Source of the DNA: Coccinella septempunctata
Taxonomy: Eukaryota > Arthropoda > Insecta > Coleoptera > Coccinellidae
Direction: 5' to 3'
NCBI RefSeq assembly: GCF_907165205.1
Contig: NC_058193.1
Location: 16,877,521 to 16,941,520 of the forward strand
DNA length: 64,000 nt
Under the pieces are notes generated by a model. That model saw nothing but the letters and a program-made list of their open reading frames with translations. It ran no database searches and had not been told where the DNA came from. A program made the position numbers and the translations under genes. Within the stretch, counting starts at the first letter, position 1; each line of letters starts with the position of its first letter. Positions 10,542 to 20,695 of this stretch are shown one piece after another.

Positions 10542-11013
10542 TATTTATTTATATTATATTTATTTATATTACTATATTACTATTTATATTTATATATTTA
10601 TGAAGAGAAAGGCGGAAAGGATATTCGACAAAGCCAAACAACATCCAAATGAGGAACTACGAAGATTAGTCGACTACGATCCAACAGAAGAAGCTAGAAG
10701 GTCAAGAACCTACCACCGAAGACCGAGAGATCAGTTAAGGATTTAAATGTAACCAAAGAAGAGCTTAACCTATAAAAGCTATAGGCAGCATACAACTATC
10801 AACACGACTATGATCGTGTGAGAGTCCAGAAACCATAAGAGTCAACTGGTTAATAGGCAAAATGCCCGGAACCTATGAAGAAGCAGTTAAGGGTTTTTAG
10901 TGGGTCTCGAGCTCAGAGAGTGAGAATCCCCACACTGTTCCCCCTCAGCAGAGGGTGTGTTCGTCTGTTTGCAGATTTTCCCCCTGCTACACCAAAAAAA
11001 AAAAAAAAAAAAA
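10542..11013 (+). mobile_element. 5'-truncated Jockey-like 3' fragment with 11-bp TSD
   Basis: Flanked by CCAACTATTTA at 10531-10541 and 11014-11024, a target-site duplication. From about 10600 it encodes the last about 48 residues of a Jockey-type ORF2 (RKAERIFDKAKQHPNEEL, VDYDPTEEARR, RRPRDQL, stop), closely related to the element at 35020-37386. The two share a 3' UTR (GGGTTTTTAGTGGGTCTC, CACACTGTTCCCCCTCA, CCCCCTGCTACACC) and end in poly(A). The 5' 59 bases are an AT-rich (TATTTATAT) filler not present in the relative, probably made during 5' joining. Confidence 0.85.
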
Positions 11014-11144
11014 CCAACTATTTAGTATTCAGTTGTGAATGTGCTAAGTGCTGCAAATATTGTGTTGTGGTTTACATTTTATAACTTTCATATTATCGAA
11101 TTATCGTTTCATACTTACATATTTGTTTCAGTTTTGAAGACGAG

Positions 11145-11606
11145 ATGGACAGAAAGCAGATCTTTAGAACGGGATTGAAAAAATTGAAGTCTAAACAAAA
11201 TAACCTGAGGAGAACAGTTCAAATCCGGAATTTATTGAAGTCAGTTGTAGGAGAACGAAAGCAAGGAAATCTTTCTCAGAATTCGAAAAACTCCGAAACT
11301 TGTGCTGAAATTAGAGAAGTTAATCAAGATAATCGTGAACAGAAAGATATAATCACGCAAAAATCAAATTCCGATGTTGGAGAAAAAAAGCCGGATGTGT
11401 CGAACGGAATTCTAAGGAAACGTTTGACGAGGTCTTTTATTCTGAAGGAGATTCTGAACATGACATCTATCAGAAGAAAACAAGATCTTAATTACAAACT
11501 TTTCAGACAAGACGAGTACATTAAGATTAAGAAGAAGGCGACACCTATAAAAACAAAACGTTTTGTAGGATTTGTGATACCATCCCGAGCTTTATGTACA
11601 AAATGA
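11145..11606 (+). CDS. Gene B, copy 3: intact small basic protein
   Basis: Open frame of 153 codons encoding the same protein as copy 1 gene B residue for residue. The flanking unit copy, by contrast, has suffered a deletion and three insertions. The acceptor-like TTTGTTTCAG and initiator-like TCAGTT remain directly upstream, but the TATA region is now about 0.5 kb away behind a retrotransposon fragment. Function unknown. The identity may reflect recent exchange between copies or selection; I cannot tell which from this window. Confidence 0.6.
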   Translation: MDRKQIFRTGLKKLKSKQNNLRRTVQIRNLLKSVVGERKQGNLSQNSKNSETCAEIREVNQDNREQKDIITQKSNSDVGEKKPDVSNGILRKRLTRSFILKEILNMTSIRRKQDLNYKLFRQDEYIKIKKKATPIKTKRFVGFVIPSRALCTK

Positions 11607-11880
11607 AACATTAACTTTGAAAAAAAAAATTAAAAATCATTAGTATTAGCTGATTCATTATCAGCATATTCTAAATGAAAAATTTAGTTTGAAAAAAAAA
11701 TTGGTAGGTGTAGATAACAGTAGGTTAGACAACAGTAGAATAGATAACAGTAGGTATATCGAGTTGAACATGCATACCAATTCAGGCAGTTCAAAAATGG
11801 AATGCTAAAAGGTATTTGTTTGAATTTTTGTTGCCAAACGAAAAAGTAAGTTACAAGTAGGTTGTATATATAGTATATGG

Positions 11881-13412
11881 TGTGATAGACTTTTCGTACT
11901 CTGGCAGCTCCTTACGGTTGCTCGGGCGCCAGTGGGGCAATCAGTCAAACCCCACGTCTCTCACAGAATCCCCAAAGAATTGGAGAGCCCGGGTAGACTT
12001 GAGTATCAGTGGAGAAGGGTATCGATGAAGGCTAAGGCGGTAGCGTCTTCTAAGTGTCTGCTTTTCAACGGTCTTTAGGCGTCAGAAAGAGTACTTACCT
12101 CTTCTAACTAAACTCTTAGATGAAACTGATTTAATAAATAGACTCTCACTGGCAAAATAATTGGCAACAAAAATAAATGTTCAACTATTTATTTCTATTA
12201 AAATAAACTGTACACAAAAGAAAATAGACAGGTACACTAAATCGTGGACGTCAACGGCTGTGTCTGGTCGGTGCAGGACGGCTGGCGAACTTTCACTTCA
12301 GGAAAATGGACGGTTTCGGAAATATACGGAAGTAAGTCAAGTCTCACTTAAACTAAGTGCAAAGAAACATGCACGGTTTCGGAAAAATATTTCAACTAAG
12401 GCAAGACACAATTGAATGAAAAGTACGAACGGTTTTAAAAATAATAAACGGAATTCAGTCAGGTCAAAATTTAAAAACACCAGTTCACCGGGGTACGCCC
12501 TCTATCTCTGTCTCGGTGATTTGTCTATGATCCGGTGTCCTTCGGTCTCTCTCTCTCTCTCTCTCGGTGACCTCAAGCTGGCTGACTGTCAAACAGCGGC
12601 CACAGAGTCCGGCGGTGAGGGTATTTTACGGTTATGGAATCCCAACTCTATGCTCGGCGAATCTAACCTATAACTATAATTCAAACGGTTGGAAATCGGG
12701 ATGAAACGGTCAAATATTCAGGAATCGGAAAAATCAGGGGGGCCCAACGTCCTCCTGGGACCCAAATGCTACCCTACGGTAACGGAAAGCTATATACAGC
12801 AGGAAATGGTTAGCTCACGGTTTTCAGCCAAGCACAAGTCTAGAGAGAATATTATTCCATAAAAGTGCAATGAAGCGGTAATAATTTCAAATATCACTTG
12901 CCTTAGAAATTCCTTTGTGTCTCGTAAGTACGGTTTTCACTTGACAATCACCTCACTCGTTCAATTCTCAACAACGATTCATACTGATCTTGACCTTCAG
13001 CGACGGAACTCGAAGAAGTAGGTACCCCGGAAAATTGTCCCCACCATGGGTAACTCAGTCCCCCATTGGATGAACTCAAATTGTTCGGTAAATCAACGGG
13101 CTCGGAAAGAGACAGAAACAATTGAAGAGAAGGAAAAACGGAACAAGTTGAAAGACCTCTCTCGAGTCAGAAAAAGCACGGTTCAACGGAAAGAATTCTC
13201 AAATATATGAATTCTGAAAACAAGACATACTCGGTCTCCGCTACAAATATGGGACTGGTCGGTGGAAAACAATGACACGAAATCAATCGGTAAATCCCCC
13301 CTATGATAATTTAACGGTTTTCTTCCGAAATACTTCGATTGTCAGGTCCTATTAAGAAAGTATCGGTAGAGAAATTTCCTTTTCGTGGCGGGGTAAAATC
13401 TGCCTCGTCACA
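11881..13412. mobile_element. Solo LTR, 1532 bp
   Basis: Comparison with copies 1 and 2 shows a clean insertion. It begins TGTGATAGAC and ends CTCGTCACA, giving terminal TGTGA/TCACA inverted repeats, and it is bounded by ATGG (11877-11880) and ATAG (13413-13416), probably a 4-bp duplication with one change. Inside are AATAAA words near 12134 and a CT microsatellite near 12550, but no gag, pol or second LTR. A solo LTR of a Gypsy-like element left by LTR-LTR recombination fits best. The family was not recognised. Confidence 0.7.
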
Positions 13413-14071
13413 ATAGTGAGGAGAGGTTAAAAGTACAAATATGTAATGAGTGTAGCATCGTTTCGAGCGAAATTTAGTTCAGTTTTGTGTCGTTTTGTGA
13501 GAAACAACATTCGTTGTGTAATCGGAGAAACAACAAAGGCTCGGTCGGGTCCGAAATTTTTCCATTGCATTTTTAATTAGTGGGACCTGAAAATCCAGAA
13601 TTGATTGCGATTTATTCAATTTTGTCGAATATTTGAGTTTTTCTATCCATATAACGGGTTTTTACTGAGGTGCGACAAAAATTTATTCCTTTTCGTGAAA
13701 AAAATAATATAAGTAAATAGACATGGGAGACCATATGCTCATCTTCTGATATAGGGGGTATCAAACATTGGAAAATCGTTTCTCGCAAAACTCTCACATT
13801 TAATTTGGTGAATCAAATTGCGTTTGAGACATGACGTCATCGATAGCTTTTTCAAAGGCCAATCCTAATTTCTTATGACTATTCTTGAAGCGTACATACT
13901 GTTTTAAGAAAAGACAAGAGTAGATACTGTGTTAAGTACTTCCACTCATAAAGACTGTTTACAGATTGAAATATATTATTTTTCGACTTATCTTAGAATT
14001 TAATGGATATAATACTACGATTTAAACATCAAAGTAGTCAATCGATTGAATGATTGAGTGAAACTGATTTA

Positions 14072-14334
14072 CGGCGGGTTTCATAAAACTTTTATTGCCC
14101 GATCAACGAATTGACAGCCACTCGATTTCAAAAACGAAATCACTAAAACTTTTTCATTCTTACATATATTGAAGAAGTAGTATTTGAGAATCATTGAATG
14201 GACGTATATAGATCATAATTTGATGCGAGAATGGTATTCCGAATTCCCATGACGGAATTATTGATCGAAAACAAATTGACGTTTATCCGTCAATCAAGCG
14301 TTGATTCCCCGATCGAGCTTTATGAAACCGGGGG
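14072..14334. mobile_element. 263-bp MITE, Harbinger-type TSD
   Basis: Inserted relative to copy 1 and flanked by TTA at 14069-14071 and 14335-14337. The ends form an imperfect inverted repeat of about 38 bp (CGGCGGGTTTCATAAAAC; other end CCCCCGGTTTCATAAAGC). No coding capacity. A diverged relative lies at about 31704-31920. The 3-bp TWA duplication points to mobilisation by a PIF/Harbinger transposase. Confidence 0.8.
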
Positions 14335-15154
14335 TTAATCTGATGAATGTTCAAAATATCATTCAATTTCTTGACAGAAAAATTAAAAACTTTCTTTTGA
14401 TAAATACAAAAGGAATTCTTCTGTGAAAGCAACCAGAACAATTTCATGGAAACCATAAAACTGCCATAATTGATCTGCGAGATAACTATTTCTTGATAAG
14501 CAAATAAGAACCCTATTGAAAACCATTGAAGCAGGTACAAGAGAATATCTGTTACTTTGATAGGGTGACAGGTACAATATAACCAATACAATAAACCATC
14601 CCTTAACGTTTCCGCCTGCAACGGACCAATTATGACATAAATACTACCTGAGAAAACAAGAAATTGTATTTGAATGTATTTTGAAATAAGTTTTATGATT
14701 GTTGACACATTTTTCCGAAATATTTCGATTTGTATCTATTCATATTATAACCCCAGCATCTCAAAATAGAATTTTTTCTATAAAACGGCCTTTCCAAAAT
14801 CGTTTGAGATATACGATCAAATTTCAGCGCTTAGGTAGAGAAATTTTCTTATGGGTCAGGATGTTTGAAGGTTTTCAAAAAAGATAACAATTTCTTGAAA
14901 GATAAGGATAGTCTCCAAGCAAATGCCTCTCTTCATGATTTTCGAAGAAAAAGTCATTGATGTTTATCAACGATACGATAGTTTGATATTTTTTAAAAAT
15001 ATATTCACTCGCTCATACCCTCCTTAAGGTAAGCGCACATACATCGGCATCGGACGGACGGCATGGAAGGAACGGCACGGCAGCGGCGGAATTTTTATGA
15101 AAGTTTCGCACATATAACATCGGAATCGCCGGAGGAATAGATTAGTTGCGAATA

Positions 15155-15330
15155 TGACTTCAAGCGGTGAGGAACTAGCGCTTGTTCTAGAGGAAGAAGA
15201 GTTTCAAAATCGAAGGAATCGTAGACGAATGTGGATACATGACATATGTAAAAAAGGAAGGATTTTGGAGAATATGTTCATTTATTTCCGGACTTGATGA
15301 AGGACGAAAAAAAAATGGTTGCTGTAATTT
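15155..15330 (+). pseudogene. Harbinger transposase N-terminal fragment
   Basis: Starts MTSSGEELALVLEEEEFQ and continues RRNRRRMWIHDICKK, then after a one-base shift RKDFGEYVHLFPDL and KDEKK. This matches the usual start of Harbinger transposases: acidic leader, basic run, W-[IV]-H-x(6-8) and a G-E-[FY]-x-x-L-x-x-x-L block. No DDE residues follow in any frame, so only the first exon survives. Confidence 0.55.
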
Positions 15331-15891
15331 CTGTCACTTAAATTGTACAATTCATTATAATTTTGTACGCGCAGTATTAAGTTCTCCTGAAAACTCATGC
15401 TTTTGCCGTGAATTCGTATTTCGTATGACTACCCGTACAAGCCGCTGCATGTAGAGACTTGTAAAATGACGCAGATGCCGCGGCAATCTCCGATTGGTAT
15501 CGCACATATGTCGGGATCGGCCGGCAGAGCACGCATCGGTCGGAATTTAATTCTCGTTCCTCAATTCCGTCGGATGCGATGCGATGCGGGAGAAATAAGT
15601 TGTTTTTGATTGAATGTTGTATGTGTCTAACCTAAAAATAAAATTAATCACATCCTTCCCACACATTTATATTTTTTTTACTCTCTAAACTGTGTTGTGT
15701 TCTCATTCCCAAAATTGTCTGAATTTGAAACAATAAATTTAAATGGGTTTCTGGTGGAGGTAGATGAAGCCCGGCAAAATTATTAAATGGTAGGTAACAT
15801 AAAAGTTATCTAAAAAAATTGTAGTGGAAAAAGTATTTTATATTGTTAGAATAGTTTGTTATGGACTCTTAAGAAAATTGTTATGTTTTAG

Positions 15892-16500
15892 ATGATCCTG
15901 TGTTCAGAAAAAATTATGAAAAAGCAGTTATACGTCTTAGCAACAATTTAAATGTAAGTATTTCCAGTCACTGAGGTTTTAGAAACAAATGATACACTTA
16001 GGTATTTTTTTTTTGTCTACGGAATCTCCATCTATTTAATAATTCACTGTTGAACTAATATTCATATTTGGTCTTCAGAATGTTCGTGAAGGGAATTCTT
16101 GCCAAGATTCAGAGCAGGTTATCTATGATTCAGAGTCAGCAACAGCCGTACTAGTGGAAAAAGAAAATGTAAGATTTTCTCGAAATTATGTCATTATGCA
16201 GGAAATTATTTTCATGAATTTTTTAGATTGGTTGTAAGAATAATAGAACTGGCACAAAATGGTCCACCAAAAAAAAACAATGAAATCGATATAGAAGCTA
16301 CCTCGTTGTTCCTGCAAATGCGACAATGTTTGTCGAAAGAGTTTCATGATCAAAAAATCCCAAAAAACGTGTTATGGCAACGGATTGCTATTGCTCAGAC
16401 CCTCAATGAAAATGGTTTTTTCGTTGGAACAGGGTGTGAAGGAGCAATATTGTTATTATTATATTTGAATATACAAACAAGCTGAATATAATATATTCGT
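15892..16500 (+). pseudogene. Spliced SANT/Myb-like exons, frameshifted
   Basis: Three exon-like blocks with good splice sites join in phase. Exon 15892-15953 (DPVFRKNYEKAVIRLSNNLN, then GTAAGT). Exon 16079-16168 (NVREGNS... to EKEN, then GTAAGA). Exon from 16227 (IGCKNNRTGTKWSTK). An A-run near 16268 breaks the last exon; the next frame reads EATSLFLQMRQCLSKEFHD, KNVLWQRIA and FFVGTGCEG, like the W-x-LW-xIA-CEGKW pattern of SANT/MADF-like DNA-binding proteins encoded by Harbinger elements. The conserved final KW is absent. Confidence 0.45.
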
Positions 16501-16599
16501 TTCTGTCAAAATATTCCAATTTGGATAAATAAGGCATCATCATCAATATGATGTGTTTGCATGAAAAAGGTTCAACACATTTTAAGAAATTTTCTACCG

Positions 16600-17185
16600 A
16601 AACTATGCTCATTGGATTGAAATTTTAGATGTGAGTTGAGAAATTAATGCATACCTACATGTAACTGACGACGAACAAAATTTCATTCTGTTATTTTGAA
16701 ATTAGTAACTTTATCGACGGCACTCTCGCTCACTTTCCTTGCAAATGTAGTCAAATATTGAAGTTGGCATTTTCGTGTAATGAAAAAAAAAATCTTCATG
16801 ACTTCTCAGCTCGCGGTAAAGATGATGAAATTCACTTAATTCGGATCGGGTTCTAACTAATTTCATTAGTTTTTTTCCTCTTATTTGGAAGAGCCGATTC
16901 TCCTAGAAGTATCGGAAAGTACAAATTTCCTAGCAAAAATTCAGCATCTTCGTTTCTGGAAGTCATTTTAACTTGAAAAACAGCAACTGCGCAGTGTGAG
17001 GTGGTCGCGCGATAGTGAGTTGATCGGACCGACCACATCTATTCGCTCGAATAAGTCGAATAGGCGTTCCCAATTAGGACACCCAATTTTCATCGCGCGA
17101 TCAAGACGCGATGCGACCGAATATTTTTTCGAAATGCGGTCCTGATTTGATTCTTTTGGTGATATTATTCATTGTCTTCGTTCAA
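16600..17185. other. Unassigned DNA
   Basis: No convincing gene. GC-richer words with repeated CGCGCGAT around 16998-17120 suggest remnants of a terminal repeat, but no partner was found. Confidence 0.5.
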
Positions 17186-17189
17186 GAAT

Positions 17190-17650
17190 TTGAATTTTTT
17201 AAAATTCTCTCCAACTCTTTTTCATTTTAAACCCTCAGTTCCCACAGAGTGTGCATGAAAAAGTGACACTTCAAGAGAGCATTTGCGACAGAGGACAGAA
17301 GAAGCCTGCGCAGAAGTTGAACGAAATCTCGATATGATAAGAAGGGTAATAAATAATCTGATTTTAAGCTCTAGGAAATCTCTTTTGATGGTACATTTTC
17401 ATTGTTGTTTTATGGAAGGAAATAAAAAGGAGAATAAACTTTGAAACTTATGTGTGTTATGAAGCAAATACACTTACGGATTACATTTTTCGAGAGAGTT
17501 TACATCATTTGTATCCAAATTCAATATGTAATTTCAAAAGAATTCACAGCTCTACTTTGAATAATTTCAATCACATTTTTACGAACACTCAGTATGTGCT
17601 GAGGGTTTAAAATGAAAAAGAATTGAACAGAATTTAAAATAATTCAGGAT
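17190..17650. mobile_element. TIR element, about 460 bp
   Basis: The left arm ending TTTTCATTTTAAACCCTCAG at 17238 is inverted at 17599 onward (CTGAGGGTTTAAAATGAAAA). Weaker matching continues outward for about 20 further bases on each side. No coding capacity. Outer ends and target duplication are not clear. Confidence 0.55.
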
Positions 17651-19850
17651 CTCGGCAAAGGACAATAAATATTATCACCGAAGGAATAAAAACAGGACTG
17701 CATTTCGAAAAAATTGACATAAAATATTAATTCGTCCGGTTCCTCTTCCCTTGTGAGAAGTGTAACATGCAAAGTGAAAATTGATGAATTTCTTAGAATG
17801 AATTATGTAGTTTTTCATGTCGATAACGAAATTTCTGTAAGGGATGTATAACATATAGATTTTGAGGCTCGAAAGAAAAATCATGATATCCCGAATACTG
17901 TCCTGAAAATATTGATATTTCATGATCATGAGCCGTTTGAAAGAGCATTCTGAAGTGAGCAAACCCATTAAATTTGATCGAAATCGAACCTTGCAGACCA
18001 GAGTTATGACCAATTCGCAAATTTAGGCCAATGTTCATGAATCACCCCGTATCTCCGAAACTAATAGCCTTAGGATAGAAAACAAGCAATTTTTCTGAAA
18101 GGCCTGGATGACCTGCATTCACTATTAGGCTATGGCCAACGACTCATGAAACACCCTATGGGATGTGATTTGTAAGTTTTTTTTTTCTCTGTTATTGACG
18201 GTTTCCCATTTCTTTGCATACGTGTGTTCAGGATTCAGGGAACAAAGCTATTGTTTTTGTTATGTGTCTCGTTTTTGCATCTTTATCATCTCACAGATGC
18301 TGAAGATCGTTCTCGAATATTCATTTCGTGGCATTTTTACATCGTTTTCTGAACTTTGAATAGCTCTTTGGTAAATGGTAAATAGAGATTATTTACTGAA
18401 ATTTCTTGTGGAATTTCAAGTTTTGGGATAAAAATAACCATGCATACCCAGTAAACAGAGGAAATCCATTGGTAAGAGGTCCATAATTGGTACATATGGA
18501 CATGGACATCATTGTACATCCATTCATGGACGTACTGTAGTAGATATCCAATAACGGACTTCCATTGTACATTATTCATTGACGTAGGGATATAAATGCT
18601 AGGGATATAATCTCTTCTATTGAAGTATTTTATTAGCTGAAATGGATATCCATATCTTTCGAAAATCAATTATTCTTCTCTTCTATTTTTATTGAGTATC
18701 AAACCCTCTTATTTAATGATCATAAATATGGATATATCTACCCAATACCTTGAGTAGCTTTGGTAAATCTGTGGTTGGCATTACTGGCGGTTGGCGAAAG
18801 CAGGAATGTGGCAGTATGTCAATTGTCATTCATTATTATTGAAGACTGACGAAGAGAAAGGTATTGGCGAATCCAAAAATCTAGACGCCCTCTGCCGACT
18901 GAATTCCGAAACTACAATTGGCTTGTTCCAGAATCGCATCTTTTCAATCTGTTACGTCAATACCCTCCAATCCATGGAGGTAGGAACCTCATGTAGGTTC
19001 CTACCTCCAATCAGAGCAAAGTAACCTGAAAATCTGCTCGCTTTCTTTCGTCCGAGATGTAATTCTGGAACTCTGCTTTTGTCAGTACTGCAAAGTCGAA
19101 ACAAGTGTTGTTTCTTATGTCTTCTCTTATCTCACGTAGTTCAACAAAGTATTATAATTATTATTTGGACAAGTTATATTGGGATTATTGTCTGGGTTTC
19201 TGAATAGAAATAATGATTCCGAAGAAATATTGGAAAAGGTATTTACACCATTGCTTTCAACTGGCAGGAGTTAGGTTAAACGATTTTTCTTTGCGAAAGT
19301 TTTCTGCTAAATCCAATTGACGATTTGAAAATACAATTTCATAATTTTCATACTGTATACCAATATCATCGCTCTATTCATCCCTTTCAAATGAAGTATT
19401 TCCAAAGAATGTTGATCTTGATAAATATCTTGCTTCACTAGAAAAATTCTGTTAGGCCGTACAAATCTCGAAAAGAGTACTGACAAACGTCAAAGTTTGT
19501 TTACATTTTGCAGCGCCCTCAACGGTAATTGGATTCGCGAATGATGTTTTTGTTCATTCATCAAGGAGCTTAAGAATTTGTTGTTTAGTGTGTTGTTGTG
19601 CTGCAATCACCAGGTGAAAAAGTTGCTCGGAAGAGCCAAGGGAAGGAGTAAATACGAGAAGAATAAAATGACTTTTTAGAATATACTTTTTGGTAACGAA
19701 GAGTGTGATATTTTAGTTTAGTTCAAAATTTTTTATTCTTGGTTTGCATTATGTTTTTTCATATGATCCCATTTTTATTTCATACATGGGTTCTTTCAAT
19801 GTGCCTACAAGTATGTGAATTTGACATTCCGTTAAGACCTGGACGAACAT
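17651..19850. other. Unassigned DNA with dispersed-repeat words
   Basis: No gene recognised. Words such as CATGAATCACCCCGTAT (about 18035) and CATGAAACACCCTATG (about 18146) form a loosely inverted pair typical of dispersed insect repeats. GGACATCC/GGACGT words recur at 18470-18560. A perfect hairpin lies at 18976-19008 (separate entry). Confidence 0.5.
18976..19008. repeat. Hairpin, 14-bp perfect arms
   Basis: GGAGGTAGGAACCT (18976-18989), 5-nt spacer, then the exact reverse complement (18995-19008). The surrounding bases CCAATCCAT and CCAATCAG also look alike. Confidence 0.85.
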
Positions 19851-19854
19851 ATTG

Positions 19855-20165
19855 GATTGGTGGACGTTGCCTGGACAGCTGATGGAGATTAACTGAACCT
19901 TTTAATGGATGTAAACTGAGCTATAGTTATGGACGTCATATCGGCTTCAAATGAACCAATATATAACGGTATTTCATTCAACTGATTCAGCGTCGATATG
20001 AGGTTCATAACTAGCCCAGTTTTCACCTAAAAATGTCCAGTTGATATCCATCTGCTGTCCAGGCAACGTCCAGAATACGTTCATATTGGACCAAATATGG
20101 ACATCCAATGAACATCCAAATTGATGACAACGGATATCCATGGGATTTCCAATGGACGTTCAATA
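19855..20165. repeat. Inverted-repeat element rich in GGACATCC words
   Basis: TGGACGTTGCCTGGACAGC (about 19861) is inverted at about 20055-20073, with flanking words GATGGAGATTAACTG and CAGTTGATATCCATC also inverted. The inner parts (GGACGTCATATCGG and GTCGATATGAGG) pair loosely. Probably a foldback or MITE remnant; no coding capacity. Confidence 0.6.
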
Positions 20166-20695
20166 AAAACTTTCTTTTATATCACTTGGATTTGTGAGCC
20201 GGGGACATTCCAAGGATTGTAAAATGATGAAAGCAACCGGAAGGCAAAAATATAATTAAAAAAAACGTTTCCATTGAAAGAGTTTTTTTAATATTTGCAA
20301 GGTTGGAAAGCGTTACTGAACTCTTCCATTATCATTGCCGAAATGGCACTTTCAGTAAATTGAAGAAGTGTTTCAGAGAAAATAGTCGTTTTTTTCCCAC
20401 AATGTTTATTTTGATGACATAGAGGATTTTTTTTTTGAAATGATTTATTGAATAAAATATACAAGTACAAAAAAAAAATTTACATTCACAATCCTCTAAA
20501 CAGTACCCTAAACTGGTATCGAGGATAGTAGATACAGAATTCCATTGAAATTAACCAGTGCCTTTGTTAAATAAAATAAATAAAATCTTATTTCGTACAT
20601 ACACACCTGATGTTTGAGGAATCGCAGTTCCACATCAAGACAAATTTCAAAAAATGCCAACTTAACATTCTATTGAAAAAGCGGACAAAATCACA

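Larger units (their letters stand above)
9298..15026. repeat. Tandem unit, copy 3 (multiply interrupted)
   Basis: Unit sequence resumes at unit position about 739 and runs to 11880, then from 13413 to 15026 where it crosses the unit boundary and ends at unit position about 415. It carries a deletion of about 385 bp between genes A and B (junction near 10187, at a shared CAAA), which removes the palindrome. It also has three insertions: Jockey-like fragment 10542-11013, solo LTR 11881-13412 and MITE 14072-14334. Its right end is replaced by a Harbinger-like relic inserted at a TTA. More diverged than copies 1 and 2. Confidence 0.9.
15027..16600 (+). mobile_element. Decayed Harbinger-like element (second lineage)
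   Basis: Begins at TTA (15024-15026) inside unit copy 3, with sub-terminal repeats CGCACATACATCGGCATCGG (15034), CGCACATATAACATCGG (15108) and CGCACATATGTCGGG (near 15505). It contains a transposase N-terminal exon and SANT/Myb-like exons, the two-gene layout of PIF/Harbinger elements. The DDE catalytic part and right terminal repeat were not found, so the right boundary given is only the end of recognisable coding sequence. Confidence 0.55.

Noticed and set aside
12545..12570. CT-repeat run as a CRISPR-like or regulatory array
   Set aside because: Simple microsatellite inside the solo LTR.
18791..19024. 77-aa ORF
   Set aside because: No family resemblance; it ends in the palindrome and is probably chance.
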